This document shows positions 27,198 to 35,639 of a stretch of 64,000 nucleotides of DNA, piece by piece. This DNA comes from Gallionellaceae bacterium. Its GTDB lineage: Bacteria; Pseudomonadota; Gammaproteobacteria; Burkholderiales; Gallionellaceae. Position 1 is the stretch's first letter. Each line of letters begins with the position of its first letter. The notes under the pieces were generated by a model. That model ran no database searches. It was not told where the DNA came from and saw only the letters and a list, made by a program, of their open reading frames with translations. Location: NCBI GenBank assembly GCA_027448945.1, contig DAIDMQ010000033.1, positions 24,005 to 88,004 of the forward strand, read 5' to 3'. A program made the position numbers and the translations under genes.

Positions 27198-29108
27198 TCA
27201 GAAGTACACCATCAATGACAAATTCCCGGCATTACTGGTTTGTTGCAATTCCCTTATTCGCATGACATCTGCACGCACCGCAACATCCCGCCCCAGCGTG
27301 ATGCGCTGCTCCAACCCCATGCTCAGTGCCGTATCAGTTTGTCCGCTAAAATACCGTATCGCTTTGACGTATGGGTGTGCACGCCAACGTTCGTTGACAT
27401 CCAAATAACTGCCTGTGCTCCCCCCCATGCCCAGCGCATATCCGGAACGCAGCGCACTATTGGAACGCACACTGCTCTCTATAAAGGCATAGCTGAGCGC
27501 GCAATCTGCACTGTCGCTCCAAGCGGCTCCCATCCCGCCATCTATAGATAAGGCCAGTGGTTCACTCCCGCGCACCGCGCGTGTACGCTGCCAGCCCGCA
27601 CTGACTTTCCATGAGGTTGAGTGAAAGAACTCATCATGGGGTGCCAACGACAAGATACTGACCGGCGTAAAGCGCTCCAAGCGTATCGGCGACTTGTCGT
27701 AATGCCGCATTGCCATACTGAAGAATTCGATCTCGGCACCGCGCACATAAGCAGCATCGTCATCCATCAGATCATGATATGTGCCGCGTAGTTGTAGCTC
27801 CTGATAGTTCTGGTTACCGCGACGCCCCACACCCAACATTGCACGCGAGGAACGATGCCCTTGATCGGGTGAGGCTTTGGGTGTCCTCACTTGCAAGGGT
27901 GGCGAGATGTAATCGATACGGCTACGTGCTTGCTGGAGTTGGTGTGTCAACGCCGCACTATCAGCCACATCCTTATTCCCAGTGACTGCACGGTAAGTAA
28001 CATAGTCCAAACTTGTTTCCAGCACCGCAGCGGCGTCCAAGGTGGGTAACTGAGCTGCCTCACTGACCGCGCTGTAACCAAGACTGATGTCATGCACCAA
28101 GGCTCGCTGAACCGAGCTCATGCCCAACAAACGCTGGTGTAACAAAGTCGCGCTGGAGGGTCGATAAACCTTACGCTCGACTAGGCCGTGATAGGCACTG
28201 ATCACACTCACCGTGTCTGAAGGGATCGCACTCAAAGGAAACGACTGCGTGAACTCGAATTCCGGTCTGGCCACCTGCAACAAACCGAGTAAATGATAGG
28301 CACAGTTCTCGTCGAAAAAGAAATAATCGAAGTATTGCGGCCCCATTTCCCATGCATGCATCAGCACCCTATCGACTTCTTGCTGACTTAGCCGCAACTG
28401 ATATTCCCACAGGTCACGATTCTCGAAATCACTGTATTCACGCACCTTGGCGTAATAGGGCAAGATTGAATAAGTTCCCGGATAGCCCCCGAATAGCCCA
28501 TTCAAGGCGAAGGCCAATCCATTGGTCTCATTGGTATTGGCCGCGAAGCTCACCGAATACGCCAGCAAGCGTGTCTGCTCATCCTGATCCTTGGCATCGA
28601 CCCGCAACAAAGTATGACCATACATAGATGAAGGACTGTTCAAATAAGCAGCGGCAAATACCATCGTCAGCCCTGCGGGGTTCAAGGTCTCATGCCACTG
28701 CGCATAGCGCGGACAACTACGCGGCGTCATGCGCGCGGGATCAAACTTCAGTACACTATTCAGCCAGCTATAACGCGCAATGAATGCACATTGTGGATTT
28801 TGCACCTCATTGGTTTCCGGCGTGTCGTCGAAGAAATGGGCTAGAGTCGCATCAAGCTCCGCTTGAGCGTCAGTCTTACCCTGTGCGGCAAGGTAAAAGG
28901 CAGGACTATCTATTTGCCCCTCATAGCCTGACCCCAGTAATTTGGGTGCGTAGTGCAACAATTTTCGCCACTCCGCCTGATCTGCAAGATGGAGGCGGCG
29001 CGAATCTGCCTGTAGTTGTGCACGGTAATCATCATCGATCTGGCCCATCGCCAACAGCGGTGAAAATAGCAAGACCAGCAAGGACAGCGCTTTCAAAATA
29101 AGAGTCAT
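27198..29108 (-). CDS. DUF4105 (Lnb N-terminal-type) envelope protein
   Basis: Exported protein of 636 residues with a signal peptide (LVLLFSPLLAMG). Residues about 110-290 match the DUF4105 domain, related to the N-terminal periplasmic domain of lacto-N-biosidase-type proteins (MYGHTLLRVD, FFFDENCAYHLLGLL). The C-terminal half is strand-rich, alternating and ends in a terminal aromatic pair (VYF), which suggests an outer-membrane beta-barrel. It is followed after one base by the lipoprotein hydrolase. The molecular function is not established. Confidence 0.75.
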   Translation of the reverse strand: MTLILKALSLLVLLFSPLLAMGQIDDDYRAQLQADSRRLHLADQAEWRKLLHYAPKLLGSGYEGQIDSPAFYLAAQGKTDAQAELDATLAHFFDDTPETNEVQNPQCAFIARYSWLNSVLKFDPARMTPRSCPRYAQWHETLNPAGLTMVFAAAYLNSPSSMYGHTLLRVDAKDQDEQTRLLAYSVSFAANTNETNGLAFALNGLFGGYPGTYSILPYYAKVREYSDFENRDLWEYQLRLSQQEVDRVLMHAWEMGPQYFDYFFFDENCAYHLLGLLQVARPEFEFTQSFPLSAIPSDTVSVISAYHGLVERKVYRPSSATLLHQRLLGMSSVQRALVHDISLGYSAVSEAAQLPTLDAAAVLETSLDYVTYRAVTGNKDVADSAALTHQLQQARSRIDYISPPLQVRTPKASPDQGHRSSRAMLGVGRRGNQNYQELQLRGTYHDLMDDDAAYVRGAEIEFFSMAMRHYDKSPIRLERFTPVSILSLAPHDEFFHSTSWKVSAGWQRTRAVRGSEPLALSIDGGMGAAWSDSADCALSYAFIESSVRSNSALRSGYALGMGGSTGSYLDVNERWRAHPYVKAIRYFSGQTDTALSMGLEQRITLGRDVAVRADVMRIRELQQTSNAGNLSLMVYF

Positions 29109-29124
29109 ACAGGAATCACATCCA

Positions 29125-29157
29125 TAAAAAAACCCAGTAGTCAGACCACTGGGTTTT
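29125..29157 (-). terminator. Terminator after the DUF3015 gene
   Basis: Read on the minus strand, AAAACCCAGT and ACTGGGTTTT form a 10-base-pair stem with a 9-base loop and extra T residues. It lies between the DUF3015 stop and the DUF4105 start. Confidence 0.88.
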
Positions 29158-29175
29158 AGCTCAGCCTACAGCTGC

Positions 29176-29667
29176 TTAAAGCGCAGTTTGATAGTGCGAC
29201 AATTGTGCATCAGATGCCAATACTTCACGCAAAGACACCATGATCTGCTTGGAATCAGCATTGTCACTGGAGAAGATGCTAGCCATGTTTTCCTTGGTCA
29301 CACGATTGAAAGCGGCTTGATCCTTGCCTTCGATACCGATCAGATGTGACAGCGAGGCCAAAGTCTCACCACTACCCACGGACATATCACGCGCCAATTG
29401 CTGCTTATTGGTCTCGATGAACATCGCGGTCTTCATGCTGGAACGTACGGTGCCATCCTGAGTACAACCCAGCGTTCCAGTTGAGATACCGAAAGTCTGG
29501 TTACCAAAAGAACCATTGGTGGTCACTGCCAAGACCTGGGGTGCGACACCGGACTGGCCCTTGAATATCATGGAACCCACACCGCAACCACCCACGTTAT
29601 CTTGACCTGCGAATGCCGCTGTTGGCAAAGCGATCACCAAAGACAAAACTGTAATGATTTTCTTCAT
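29176..29667 (-). CDS. DUF3015 family secreted protein
   Basis: Periplasmic protein of 163 residues with a signal peptide ending TAAFA. The family pattern is GGCGVGSMIFKGQSG, a QTFGISTGTLGC segment and a downstream helical region with SGETL. Two conserved cysteines (GGC and LGC) may pair. The start is ATG at 29667, with GGGGAG upstream; a GTG two codons earlier overlaps the ribosome site. DUF3015 proteins are common in proteobacteria but have no assigned function. It is transcribed alone and has its own terminator. Confidence 0.85.
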   Translation of the reverse strand: MKKIITVLSLVIALPTAAFAGQDNVGGCGVGSMIFKGQSGVAPQVLAVTTNGSFGNQTFGISTGTLGCTQDGTVRSSMKTAMFIETNKQQLARDMSVGSGETLASLSHLIGIEGKDQAAFNRVTKENMASIFSSDNADSKQIMVSLREVLASDAQLSHYQTAL

Positions 29668-29820
29668 ATTCACTCCCCTATAAGATTAGTAAAAACTTCG
29701 GATGCAGTCCCCGTCAAAATCGAAGAACGCGGTGACACTTATACAGTGTGCATTTCAAGCTTGTCAATTCAGAAAAATATCTAGGCTTTAAGACTCGGCA
29801 AACAACTCGTGTATCGAAGT

Positions 29821-30618
29821 TCACAGCCACACATTGAACAGCATCTTGGTGGCCAGCAACAGCAGCAACACTGCGAATGCTTTACGCAGTACTTCCAACG
29901 GCAAACGATGTGCGGCTTTGGCACCCAATGAAGCGAAGCTAACGCTTGCCAGTGCGACCCACAACATCGCGGGAAGATAGATGTAACCAAGATGCGGTTC
30001 CGGCATCTCGCCAACATGACTGCCGATCAATATATAACCCAAGCTACCGCCCAAAGCGACGGGCAATCCGATTGCGGAAGAGGTGCCGATGGCGTGTCTT
30101 AGCGGGACGTTACACCAGACCAAAAAAGGAATAACCAACGTGCCGCCACCTATGGAGACCAGGCTGCTCAGCCAACCGGTAAACACACCCATCAAGCTCA
30201 TGCCCTTCCAGGCAGGCAACTGGCGTGCGGCCTTGGGGCGAAGACCCAGTAATATCTGCAGTGCCGCGAAGTAAACGAAGAAGGCAAATAATAAGCCTAG
30301 ACCCTGCCCCGGAATGATAGCGGCGGAAATCGCCCCCAGCACCGTGCCCGACAAAATGCCCGGCGTGATGCTACGCACTACAGCCCAGTTCACCGCACCA
30401 TGTTGATGGTGCTTACGCATGCTGGCCATGGCCGTGAATGCGATCACCGCCATACTCGTTCCCAACGCCATGTGCATGGTGTATTCAGCGGGGAAATGTT
30501 GCGCATCGAACATCCACAACAACAATGGCACAAGTATGGTTCCGCCACCTATACCAAACAGGCCACCCAGAAATCCGGCCAGCGCTCCTAACAACAGATA
30601 AGCGGGATACCACTCCAA
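29821..30618 (-). CDS. Sulfite/sulfonate exporter, TauE/SafE (TSUP) family
   Basis: Inner-membrane permease of 265 residues with about eight helices. The two family repeats each carry the glycine-rich motif, seen as FLGGLFGIGGGTILVP near the N-terminus and SSLVSIGGGTLVIPF in the middle. The start is TTG at 30618, just after the stop of the EVE gene, suggesting coupled translation; no better ATG exists nearby. The transported anion is unknown. Confidence 0.88.
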   Translation of the reverse strand: MEWYPAYLLLGALAGFLGGLFGIGGGTILVPLLLWMFDAQHFPAEYTMHMALGTSMAVIAFTAMASMRKHHQHGAVNWAVVRSITPGILSGTVLGAISAAIIPGQGLGLLFAFFVYFAALQILLGLRPKAARQLPAWKGMSLMGVFTGWLSSLVSIGGGTLVIPFLVWCNVPLRHAIGTSSAIGLPVALGGSLGYILIGSHVGEMPEPHLGYIYLPAMLWVALASVSFASLGAKAAHRLPLEVLRKAFAVLLLLLATKMLFNVWL

Positions 30619-30619
30619 G

Positions 30620-31090
30620 CTATACGCCCACGAGGTGTTTCAGGATGAATTTCCACTCTACAGGATCGACTGGCGTGATAGATAGCCGGTTACCCTTTTG
30701 CAGGGTGCGCATGTTCGCCAACTCGGGATACGTGCGCATCGCCTCCAAAGTGATGATGTCGATCTTCTTCATCAACTGCACGTCCACGTTGAACCAACGC
30801 GGTGTCTCCCGCGTGGCTTTGGGATCGAAGTATTTATTTTTTGCGTCAAACTGGGTCGCATCAGGATATGCCACACTACTCACGTGCGCGATACCCGCAA
30901 TGCCTGGCACTTTACAGTTAGAGTGATAAAACAACACGCCATCGCCGACCTTCATCTGGTCGCGCATGAAATTCCTCGCTTGATAGTTGCGCACACCGTA
31001 CCAAGCCACGGTTTGGTTAGGGAAATTCGCGAGGTCGTCAATGCTGACATCCCCGGGTTCAGACTTCATCAGCCAATAGCGCATATCCAT
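30620..31090 (-). CDS. EVE domain protein
   Basis: Small cytoplasmic PUA-like EVE-domain protein, about 156 residues (MDMRYWLMKSEP, then WYGVRNYQARNFMRDQMKVGDGVLFYHS). EVE domains bind modified bases in RNA or DNA. The start is ATG at 31090 (or 31084); a frame extended further upstream would read back through the 6S RNA terminator. It lies just downstream of ssrS and overlaps closely with the TSUP start. Confidence 0.9.
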   Translation of the reverse strand: MDMRYWLMKSEPGDVSIDDLANFPNQTVAWYGVRNYQARNFMRDQMKVGDGVLFYHSNCKVPGIAGIAHVSSVAYPDATQFDAKNKYFDPKATRETPRWFNVDVQLMKKIDIITLEAMRTYPELANMRTLQKGNRLSITPVDPVEWKFILKHLVGV

Positions 31091-31098
31091 ACCACAAA

Positions 31099-31126
31099 GA
31101 AAAAGTGCGACCTCGTAAGGTCGCAC
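31099..31126 (-). terminator. Terminator after 6S RNA
   Basis: On the minus strand, GTGCGACCT and AGGTCGCAC form a 9-base-pair stem with a TACG loop and a T tract. It lies just past the predicted 6S RNA 3' end. Confidence 0.9.
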
Positions 31127-31134
31127 CAGAAATA

Positions 31135-31308
31135 AGTACCCCGCCTGTGCCGGTGACCCAATATCTTGAACCTGAGTTCAAGAGGGTTGCTTCCAAGTCG
31201 CATCAGGTATATCCACAAGGGACATTCACAACAGCGGTTTCAAAGGTCGCAACCTTAAGCAAAGCTTATTGGTTCAAAGAATTATGGATCTATCGAGCAC
31301 CGCAGGGC
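31135..31308 (-). ncRNA. ssrS: 6S RNA
   Basis: Regulatory RNA that mimics an open promoter and binds sigma-70 RNA polymerase. The minus strand between zapA and a terminator carries typical 6S ends (CCCTGCGGTG at the 5' side, CACAGGCGGGG at the 3' side) that can pair, the TTGAACTCAGGTTCAAG hairpin and a large internal unpaired region. The synteny zapA-ssrS is known widely in proteobacteria. End positions are estimated to within about five bases. Confidence 0.88.
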
Positions 31309-31313
31309 ACAAC

Positions 31314-31640
31314 TCAAAACAGCTTTTCTTGTTCGGCTAACGCCGTATCTATCGCTGCCTGCATGGTGTCCATTCTACGCGCAAAATCGGCAAGGTCAAA
31401 GCCGCGCCCCACTTTAGTTTTGAGTAATTCGTGCGTGATGTTGAGCGCCGCCATCAAGGCGATGCGTTCAGTACTGGCAATCTTGCCGGCATCGCGAATC
31501 TCGCGCATTTTTTTGTCCAGATAAGCAACTGCATCCAGTAATTCGCCGCGTTCTTCTTCAGGACATGCAACACGCAATTCCTTGTCTAGTAGCTTGATAT
31601 CCAGATGTTTGGTCTTGTTCGATTTGGTCGTCTCACTCAT
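31314..31640 (-). CDS. zapA: Cell division protein ZapA
   Basis: FtsZ-binding protein that bundles Z-ring filaments. It has 108 residues: an N-terminal beta-rich domain (LDIKLLDKELRVACPEEE) and a C-terminal helical or coiled-coil region with IASTERIALMAALNI. The ATG overlaps the stop of the upstream coiled-coil gene by four bases, and 6S RNA follows six bases after the stop. Confidence 0.95.
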   Translation of the reverse strand: MSETTKSNKTKHLDIKLLDKELRVACPEEERGELLDAVAYLDKKMREIRDAGKIASTERIALMAALNITHELLKTKVGRGFDLADFARRMDTMQAAIDTALAEQEKLF

Positions 31641-31837
31641 ACAGCTTCATCCGGTAATTTCTCAAGCAATCTCTCCAGACGTGCCTTGGCTGCATCCATC
31701 TTATCGGCCAATTGGCGATTGCTACTCTGGCTATGTGCCAAGTCTTGACGGAGTTGATGATTTTCCGCGCGCAACTTGCCACTGATAGAGATCAGTAGCT
31801 CAAGTTTGGTTTCCAAAGCGCGTAATTGATTTTCCAT
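31637..31837 (-). CDS. ZapB-like small coiled-coil protein (TIGR02449 family)
   Basis: Short protein of 66 residues, almost entirely heptad-patterned coiled coil (begins MENQLRALETKLELLISIS). It fits the small family found just before zapA and related in shape to the Z-ring protein ZapB. The start is ATG at 31837; an in-frame upstream TTG is less likely. It overlaps zapA by four bases, so a role in division is inferred from the operon. Confidence 0.82.
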   Translation of the reverse strand: MENQLRALETKLELLISISGKLRAENHQLRQDLAHSQSSNRQLADKMDAAKARLERLLEKLPDEAV

Positions 31838-31952
31838 CGTCCGACTATAGTTTAAAAAATGCTGACAAGTCAAATGGTAAGCGTATTTTGTAGAAGCAAT
31901 TTGTAATCAATATAAGTTGTACGTGTATATACCGTGTGATATGGTGCGCCCC

Positions 31953-32132
31953 GCTTTCAGGTGCTACGTGACACATGTCATGTAGTTAAACGGGAAACAG
32001 GTGCGAAGTATGACTTCCAGGCCTGCGCTGCCCCCGCAACGGTAAGCAAGTGCGGCTTCGTCGATATACCACTGTGCATAGCATGGGAAGGTGATGAAGC
32101 AAGACTTGCGAGCCCGGATACCGGCCTAAAAG
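31953..32132 (+). promoter_or_regulatory. Cobalamin riboswitch aptamer
   Basis: The aptamer landmarks occur in order: CAGGTGC, a GGGAAACAGGTGCGA segment, CTGCCCCCGCAACGGTAA, the CACTG element, GGGAAGGTG and the B12-box region GCGAGCCCGGATACCGGCC. These match the class of riboswitch that binds adenosylcobalamin-type ligands. It precedes btuB-, btuM- and cobO-like genes, consistent with repression when B12 is plentiful. Confidence 0.95.
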
Positions 32133-32137
32133 TCAGT

Positions 32138-32247
32138 TTCAGGAAATGCTGCGGGAGGCGCATGGACAGATCTAACGCGTTATCCCGCTATCCGGTTCGA
32201 CGTTTCTGTCTGCGATCACTCTCCCTCTTCTATTTTCCTGAATTTTT
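32138..32247 (+). terminator. Candidate expression platform/terminator of the B12 riboswitch
   Basis: TTCAGGAAAT (32138-32147) can pair with ATTTTCCTGAA (32232-32242, one bulge) followed by five T residues. Inside, GCGGGA/TCCCGC (32151-32156/32183-32188) and GACAGA/TCTGTC (32165-32170/32205-32210) are mutually crossing, so competing folds are possible. The pairing is seen; the switching is inferred. Confidence 0.45.
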
Positions 32248-32292
32248 AAGTATTCCTGCGGGGACGCTAGGAATTAACTCAGGAAGACCGTC

Positions 32293-34338
32293 ATGAAAAT
32301 ATCACCACTACTCGCCGCCATCCTGTGCGGGTTTACCCCATTGACGCATGCTGCTACAGCTACACTCGATGAAGTCGTCGTGACTGCAACACGCTTCAAA
32401 GACAAGGCCAGCGACAAACCGATCAACATCACCATCATCAACAAAACCGATATACAGCAAAGTAGCGCGCACACCTTGCCTGAGCTTCTTTCCGAGCAAT
32501 CGGGTATCGCCAGCCATGATTTTTTTGGCAATAACGCAACTTCTGCCAGCGTAGACATGCGCGGCATGGGTACGGCTGCGGGACAGAATACCCTCATCTT
32601 GCTGGACGGACGCCGTATCAGCGACCCTGATCTATCCGGTGTGCAATGGTCCGCTATCCCCTTCGCATCAATTGAGCGTATCGAGATACTGCGCGGCAGC
32701 GGCGCGGTGATGTATGGCGACGGCGCAACGGGTGGTGTCATCAACATCATCACTCGCAACCCTGCACACGAAGGGGTGAGCGGCCAAGTCAGCGCCCGCG
32801 CAGGCAGTTACGGTACACAGGAATTACAGGCCAACGGCAGCTTTTTCACTGGCGTAGTCGGCGTAGATGTGACGGCGAGCAAGCTCCACTTGAACGGTTA
32901 TCGCGCCAACAACGCTAATGACCAGTCCGATGCACAAGCCACCATGCGCTGGCTGAACGAAATCGGCGAGCTCAGTTTTAAATTGGGGCTGGATAGTCAA
33001 ACCACGCGTTTACCAGGTGCGCGTACCGTTCAACCGGCATTGGGCACTAACCAAGTTGCAACAGACCCACGTGGTACATCCACGCCGCTTGATTATGCAA
33101 GTCGTGATGGCCAACAGTTTGCGCTGGATTGGCAACAACGCTTGGGCGAGGCTGACTTGGATATCGGCGCTGCGCATCGCACCAAGAATCAGAAGGCCTA
33201 TTTTGATTTCGGCGGTTTCCCCAATTATAGAAATGGCGACCTTGCCGTGACCTCATTCACACCTCGCGTGCGCATCCCGAATCAGTTTGGTGGCGACAGC
33301 TCGTTCGTACTCGGCGTGGATATGCATCGCTGGAACTATGTACAGCGCATCTCAAATGCGCCCGCCAACATCGCCCAACCTGCAAACAACATCAACATGC
33401 AGCAGCGTAACGATGCGATCTATTTGCAGAACACCACGCATCTAAGTGCGGCGACGACACTCTTGGCCGGACTCCGCAATGAGCGTATCCGCATGGATGG
33501 CACTGACACTTACAATGCCGCAGCACCCGGAGCATTCTTTGGCTCTGCCGCACCGGCTTCCACATTCTCTGCCAACCGCAATGCCTATGATGTAGGACTA
33601 CTCCGACAACTGAACGACAGCCTTGCTGTGCACGGCAAGATAGGTCGCAGTTTTCGTTTCGCCAACGTGGACGAAATCTATGAATTCGGACCGACTTTCA
33701 CCAACCAGTTCCAGTTCCTGCGTCCGCAAACCTCGGACGGCATCGACCTGGGCTTGGAACGTAAATTGGCAGACTACAGCTGGCAGGCAAACATATTCAG
33801 AAACAGGCTCAAAGACGAAATCCATCTGGACCCTTTCAGCACCGGTGTGGGCAACACCAATCTACCGCCATCTTTACGCCAGGGCGTGGAACTTAACGGC
33901 AAAATGCCTGCGGGTGAGTACGTCACACTGACAGCAGCATACAGTTATACGGATGCCCGATTCTTATCTGGCCAAATGGGTGTAAACAACATTGCCGGCA
34001 AGCGTGTGCCATTGGTAGCCAGTCACAAGACCAACTTGGGTGCCTCTTGGTCTATCAATGAGCAAACGCGTTTGAACACCTCATTCAGCTATGTGGGCGC
34101 GCAGTACATGGAGAACGATGAGGCCAACACGCTGGGCATCAAGATTCCCGCGTATGCCCTGGCTGATCTGAAACTGGTGCACCAAGTGCAAAACTGGCAG
34201 TTGAATGCGGCCGTGAACAATCTGTTCGATAAAAAATATTTCAACTATGCGATCAGCAGCCAGTTCACAGCAGGCAAATACAATGCCTACACTTTGCCGG
34301 GACGCACAATCTACGTCGGTCTGAGTTATCAGCAGTAG
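32293..34338 (+). CDS. btuB: TonB-dependent receptor, BtuB-like (vitamin B12)
   Basis: Outer-membrane active transporter of 681 residues. Signal peptide (cleavage near THAA), TonB box TLDEVVVTATR, plug domain (QSGIASHDFF, DGRRISDPDLSG, RIEILRGSGAVMYGDGATGGVINI) and a 22-strand-type barrel ending in a terminal aromatic region (YVGLSYQQ). Substrate assignment rests on context: a cobalamin riboswitch upstream, and btuM and cobO downstream. Translation starts at ATG 32293 with AGGAAGA ahead. Confidence 0.85.
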   Translation: MKISPLLAAILCGFTPLTHAATATLDEVVVTATRFKDKASDKPINITIINKTDIQQSSAHTLPELLSEQSGIASHDFFGNNATSASVDMRGMGTAAGQNTLILLDGRRISDPDLSGVQWSAIPFASIERIEILRGSGAVMYGDGATGGVINIITRNPAHEGVSGQVSARAGSYGTQELQANGSFFTGVVGVDVTASKLHLNGYRANNANDQSDAQATMRWLNEIGELSFKLGLDSQTTRLPGARTVQPALGTNQVATDPRGTSTPLDYASRDGQQFALDWQQRLGEADLDIGAAHRTKNQKAYFDFGGFPNYRNGDLAVTSFTPRVRIPNQFGGDSSFVLGVDMHRWNYVQRISNAPANIAQPANNINMQQRNDAIYLQNTTHLSAATTLLAGLRNERIRMDGTDTYNAAAPGAFFGSAAPASTFSANRNAYDVGLLRQLNDSLAVHGKIGRSFRFANVDEIYEFGPTFTNQFQFLRPQTSDGIDLGLERKLADYSWQANIFRNRLKDEIHLDPFSTGVGNTNLPPSLRQGVELNGKMPAGEYVTLTAAYSYTDARFLSGQMGVNNIAGKRVPLVASHKTNLGASWSINEQTRLNTSFSYVGAQYMENDEANTLGIKIPAYALADLKLVHQVQNWQLNAAVNNLFDKKYFNYAISSQFTAGKYNAYTLPGRTIYVGLSYQQ

Positions 34339-34414
34339 CGACCTTACTGAATCGTGCCCGCCTTTGTGATAAGGTGAGCGCGTTTTGCAACATCCGTACT
34401 AGGAGTACTTAAAC

Positions 34415-34981
34415 ATGAAATCCCAAACGCTCAAATACTTGGTGCTGGTCACCGCTTTGGTCATCCTGATGGCCCTAACCCGCTCCCATCATTTTGACTC
34501 CATCAACCATCTGCCGGACGCCAGTCTCGCGGTGTTCCTGCTGGCCGGATTCTTCCTGCCGCAACTGGCTTTCCCGGTGCTGCTGATTGTCGCCGGTGGC
34601 GCTGACTATGTAGCCTTTAATTACGTCGGCATCAGCGGCTGGTGTTTCTCGCCTGCCTATTGGTTCCTGATCCCGACCTATGCCATCCTTTTCTATGCAG
34701 GCCGCTATTACCGCGCATTGCATCAAGACTCATGGATGGGTTTATCGCGCTTTACGCTCATCGCGCTGTTGGCAACAAGTGCGGCTTTTGTCATCTCCAA
34801 CATGAGCTTTTATGCCTTTTCCGGACGCTATGCAGAACTGTCCGTGACTCAATATGCGAGTCACATCACGCAATACTACCTGCCCTATATGAGCAGTGCC
34901 TTCATGTATCTACTGCCTGCAGTCCTGTTGCGCGTGCTGTACAACACCGGACGTCACACACAAACTTCCGTGACACGATAA
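34415..34981 (+). CDS. btuM: BtuM-like inner-membrane cobalamin transporter
   Basis: Membrane protein of 188 residues with about six helices. It resembles BtuM, a solitary ECF-type S-component shown in Thiobacillus denitrificans to import and decyanate B12 with a conserved cysteine. Here the candidate cysteine is residue 77 in GISGWCFSPAYWFLIP, in the expected loop/helix position (Cys80 in the characterised protein). It is the middle gene of the riboswitch-controlled operon, three bases before cobO. No ATP-binding partner genes are present, consistent with solitary BtuM. Confidence 0.78.
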   Translation: MKSQTLKYLVLVTALVILMALTRSHHFDSINHLPDASLAVFLLAGFFLPQLAFPVLLIVAGGADYVAFNYVGISGWCFSPAYWFLIPTYAILFYAGRYYRALHQDSWMGLSRFTLIALLATSAAFVISNMSFYAFSGRYAELSVTQYASHITQYYLPYMSSAFMYLLPAVLLRVLYNTGRHTQTSVTR

Positions 34982-34984
34982 AAC

Positions 34985-35578
34985 ATGGGTGATCGCGCGC
35001 ATCAGCAACGCATGGCGCGCAAGAAAGCCGTGATCGATGAGGCGATCGCGCGCGCCGACCGGGATAAGGGTTTGCTGGTGGTCTTGACCGGCAACGGCAA
35101 AGGCAAATCCAGTTCGGCATTCGGCATGGTGGCGCGCTCACTGGGTTATGGATATAAGGTGGGTGTAGCACAATTTCTCAAGAGTCGCCGCGACACTGGC
35201 GAAGAAGGTTTCCTCGGCCGGCAAACACTGGTGCAATGGCATGTATTAGGCGACGGCTTCACTTGGGACACACAGGACAAAGATGCCGACATCGCCAGCG
35301 CGCAACGTGGCTGGCAAGTGGCGCAAAGCATGTTAAGCGACACCTCGCTACATCTGGTGGTGCTAGATGAACTCACTTATCTGATCAACTACGGTTATTT
35401 GGATGCCGAACAAGTGCGTGCCGATTTGCTCGCTCGTCCCGCCACACAACATGTTGTCGTCACGGGTCGTGCCGCCCCCCGGATGCTTTTAGACTTGGCC
35501 GACACGGTCAGCGAAATCCAAGACATCAAACATGCATTTCGGTCAGGCATACGCGCCCAAGCAGGCATAGACCTATGA
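34985..35578 (+). CDS. cobO: Cob(I)yrinic acid a,c-diamide adenosyltransferase
   Basis: ATP:corrinoid adenosyltransferase of the CobA/CobO/BtuR type, 197 residues. The P-loop GNGKGKSS is at 36-43, followed by SLGYGYKVGVAQFLK and the Walker-B-like LHLVVLDELTYLINYGYL. It makes adenosylcobalamin from imported corrinoid. Its position after btuM completes an uptake-and-activation unit: outer membrane, inner membrane, adenosylation. No de novo corrin genes are seen here. Confidence 0.95.
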   Translation: MGDRAHQQRMARKKAVIDEAIARADRDKGLLVVLTGNGKGKSSSAFGMVARSLGYGYKVGVAQFLKSRRDTGEEGFLGRQTLVQWHVLGDGFTWDTQDKDADIASAQRGWQVAQSMLSDTSLHLVVLDELTYLINYGYLDAEQVRADLLARPATQHVVVTGRAAPRMLLDLADTVSEIQDIKHAFRSGIRAQAGIDL

Positions 35579-35639
35579 ACCGCGCTCAGACTCGCTTGGG
35601 CAGTTAGCTTGGTAGCCATTTTCTGCTAAAGTGCGCGCC

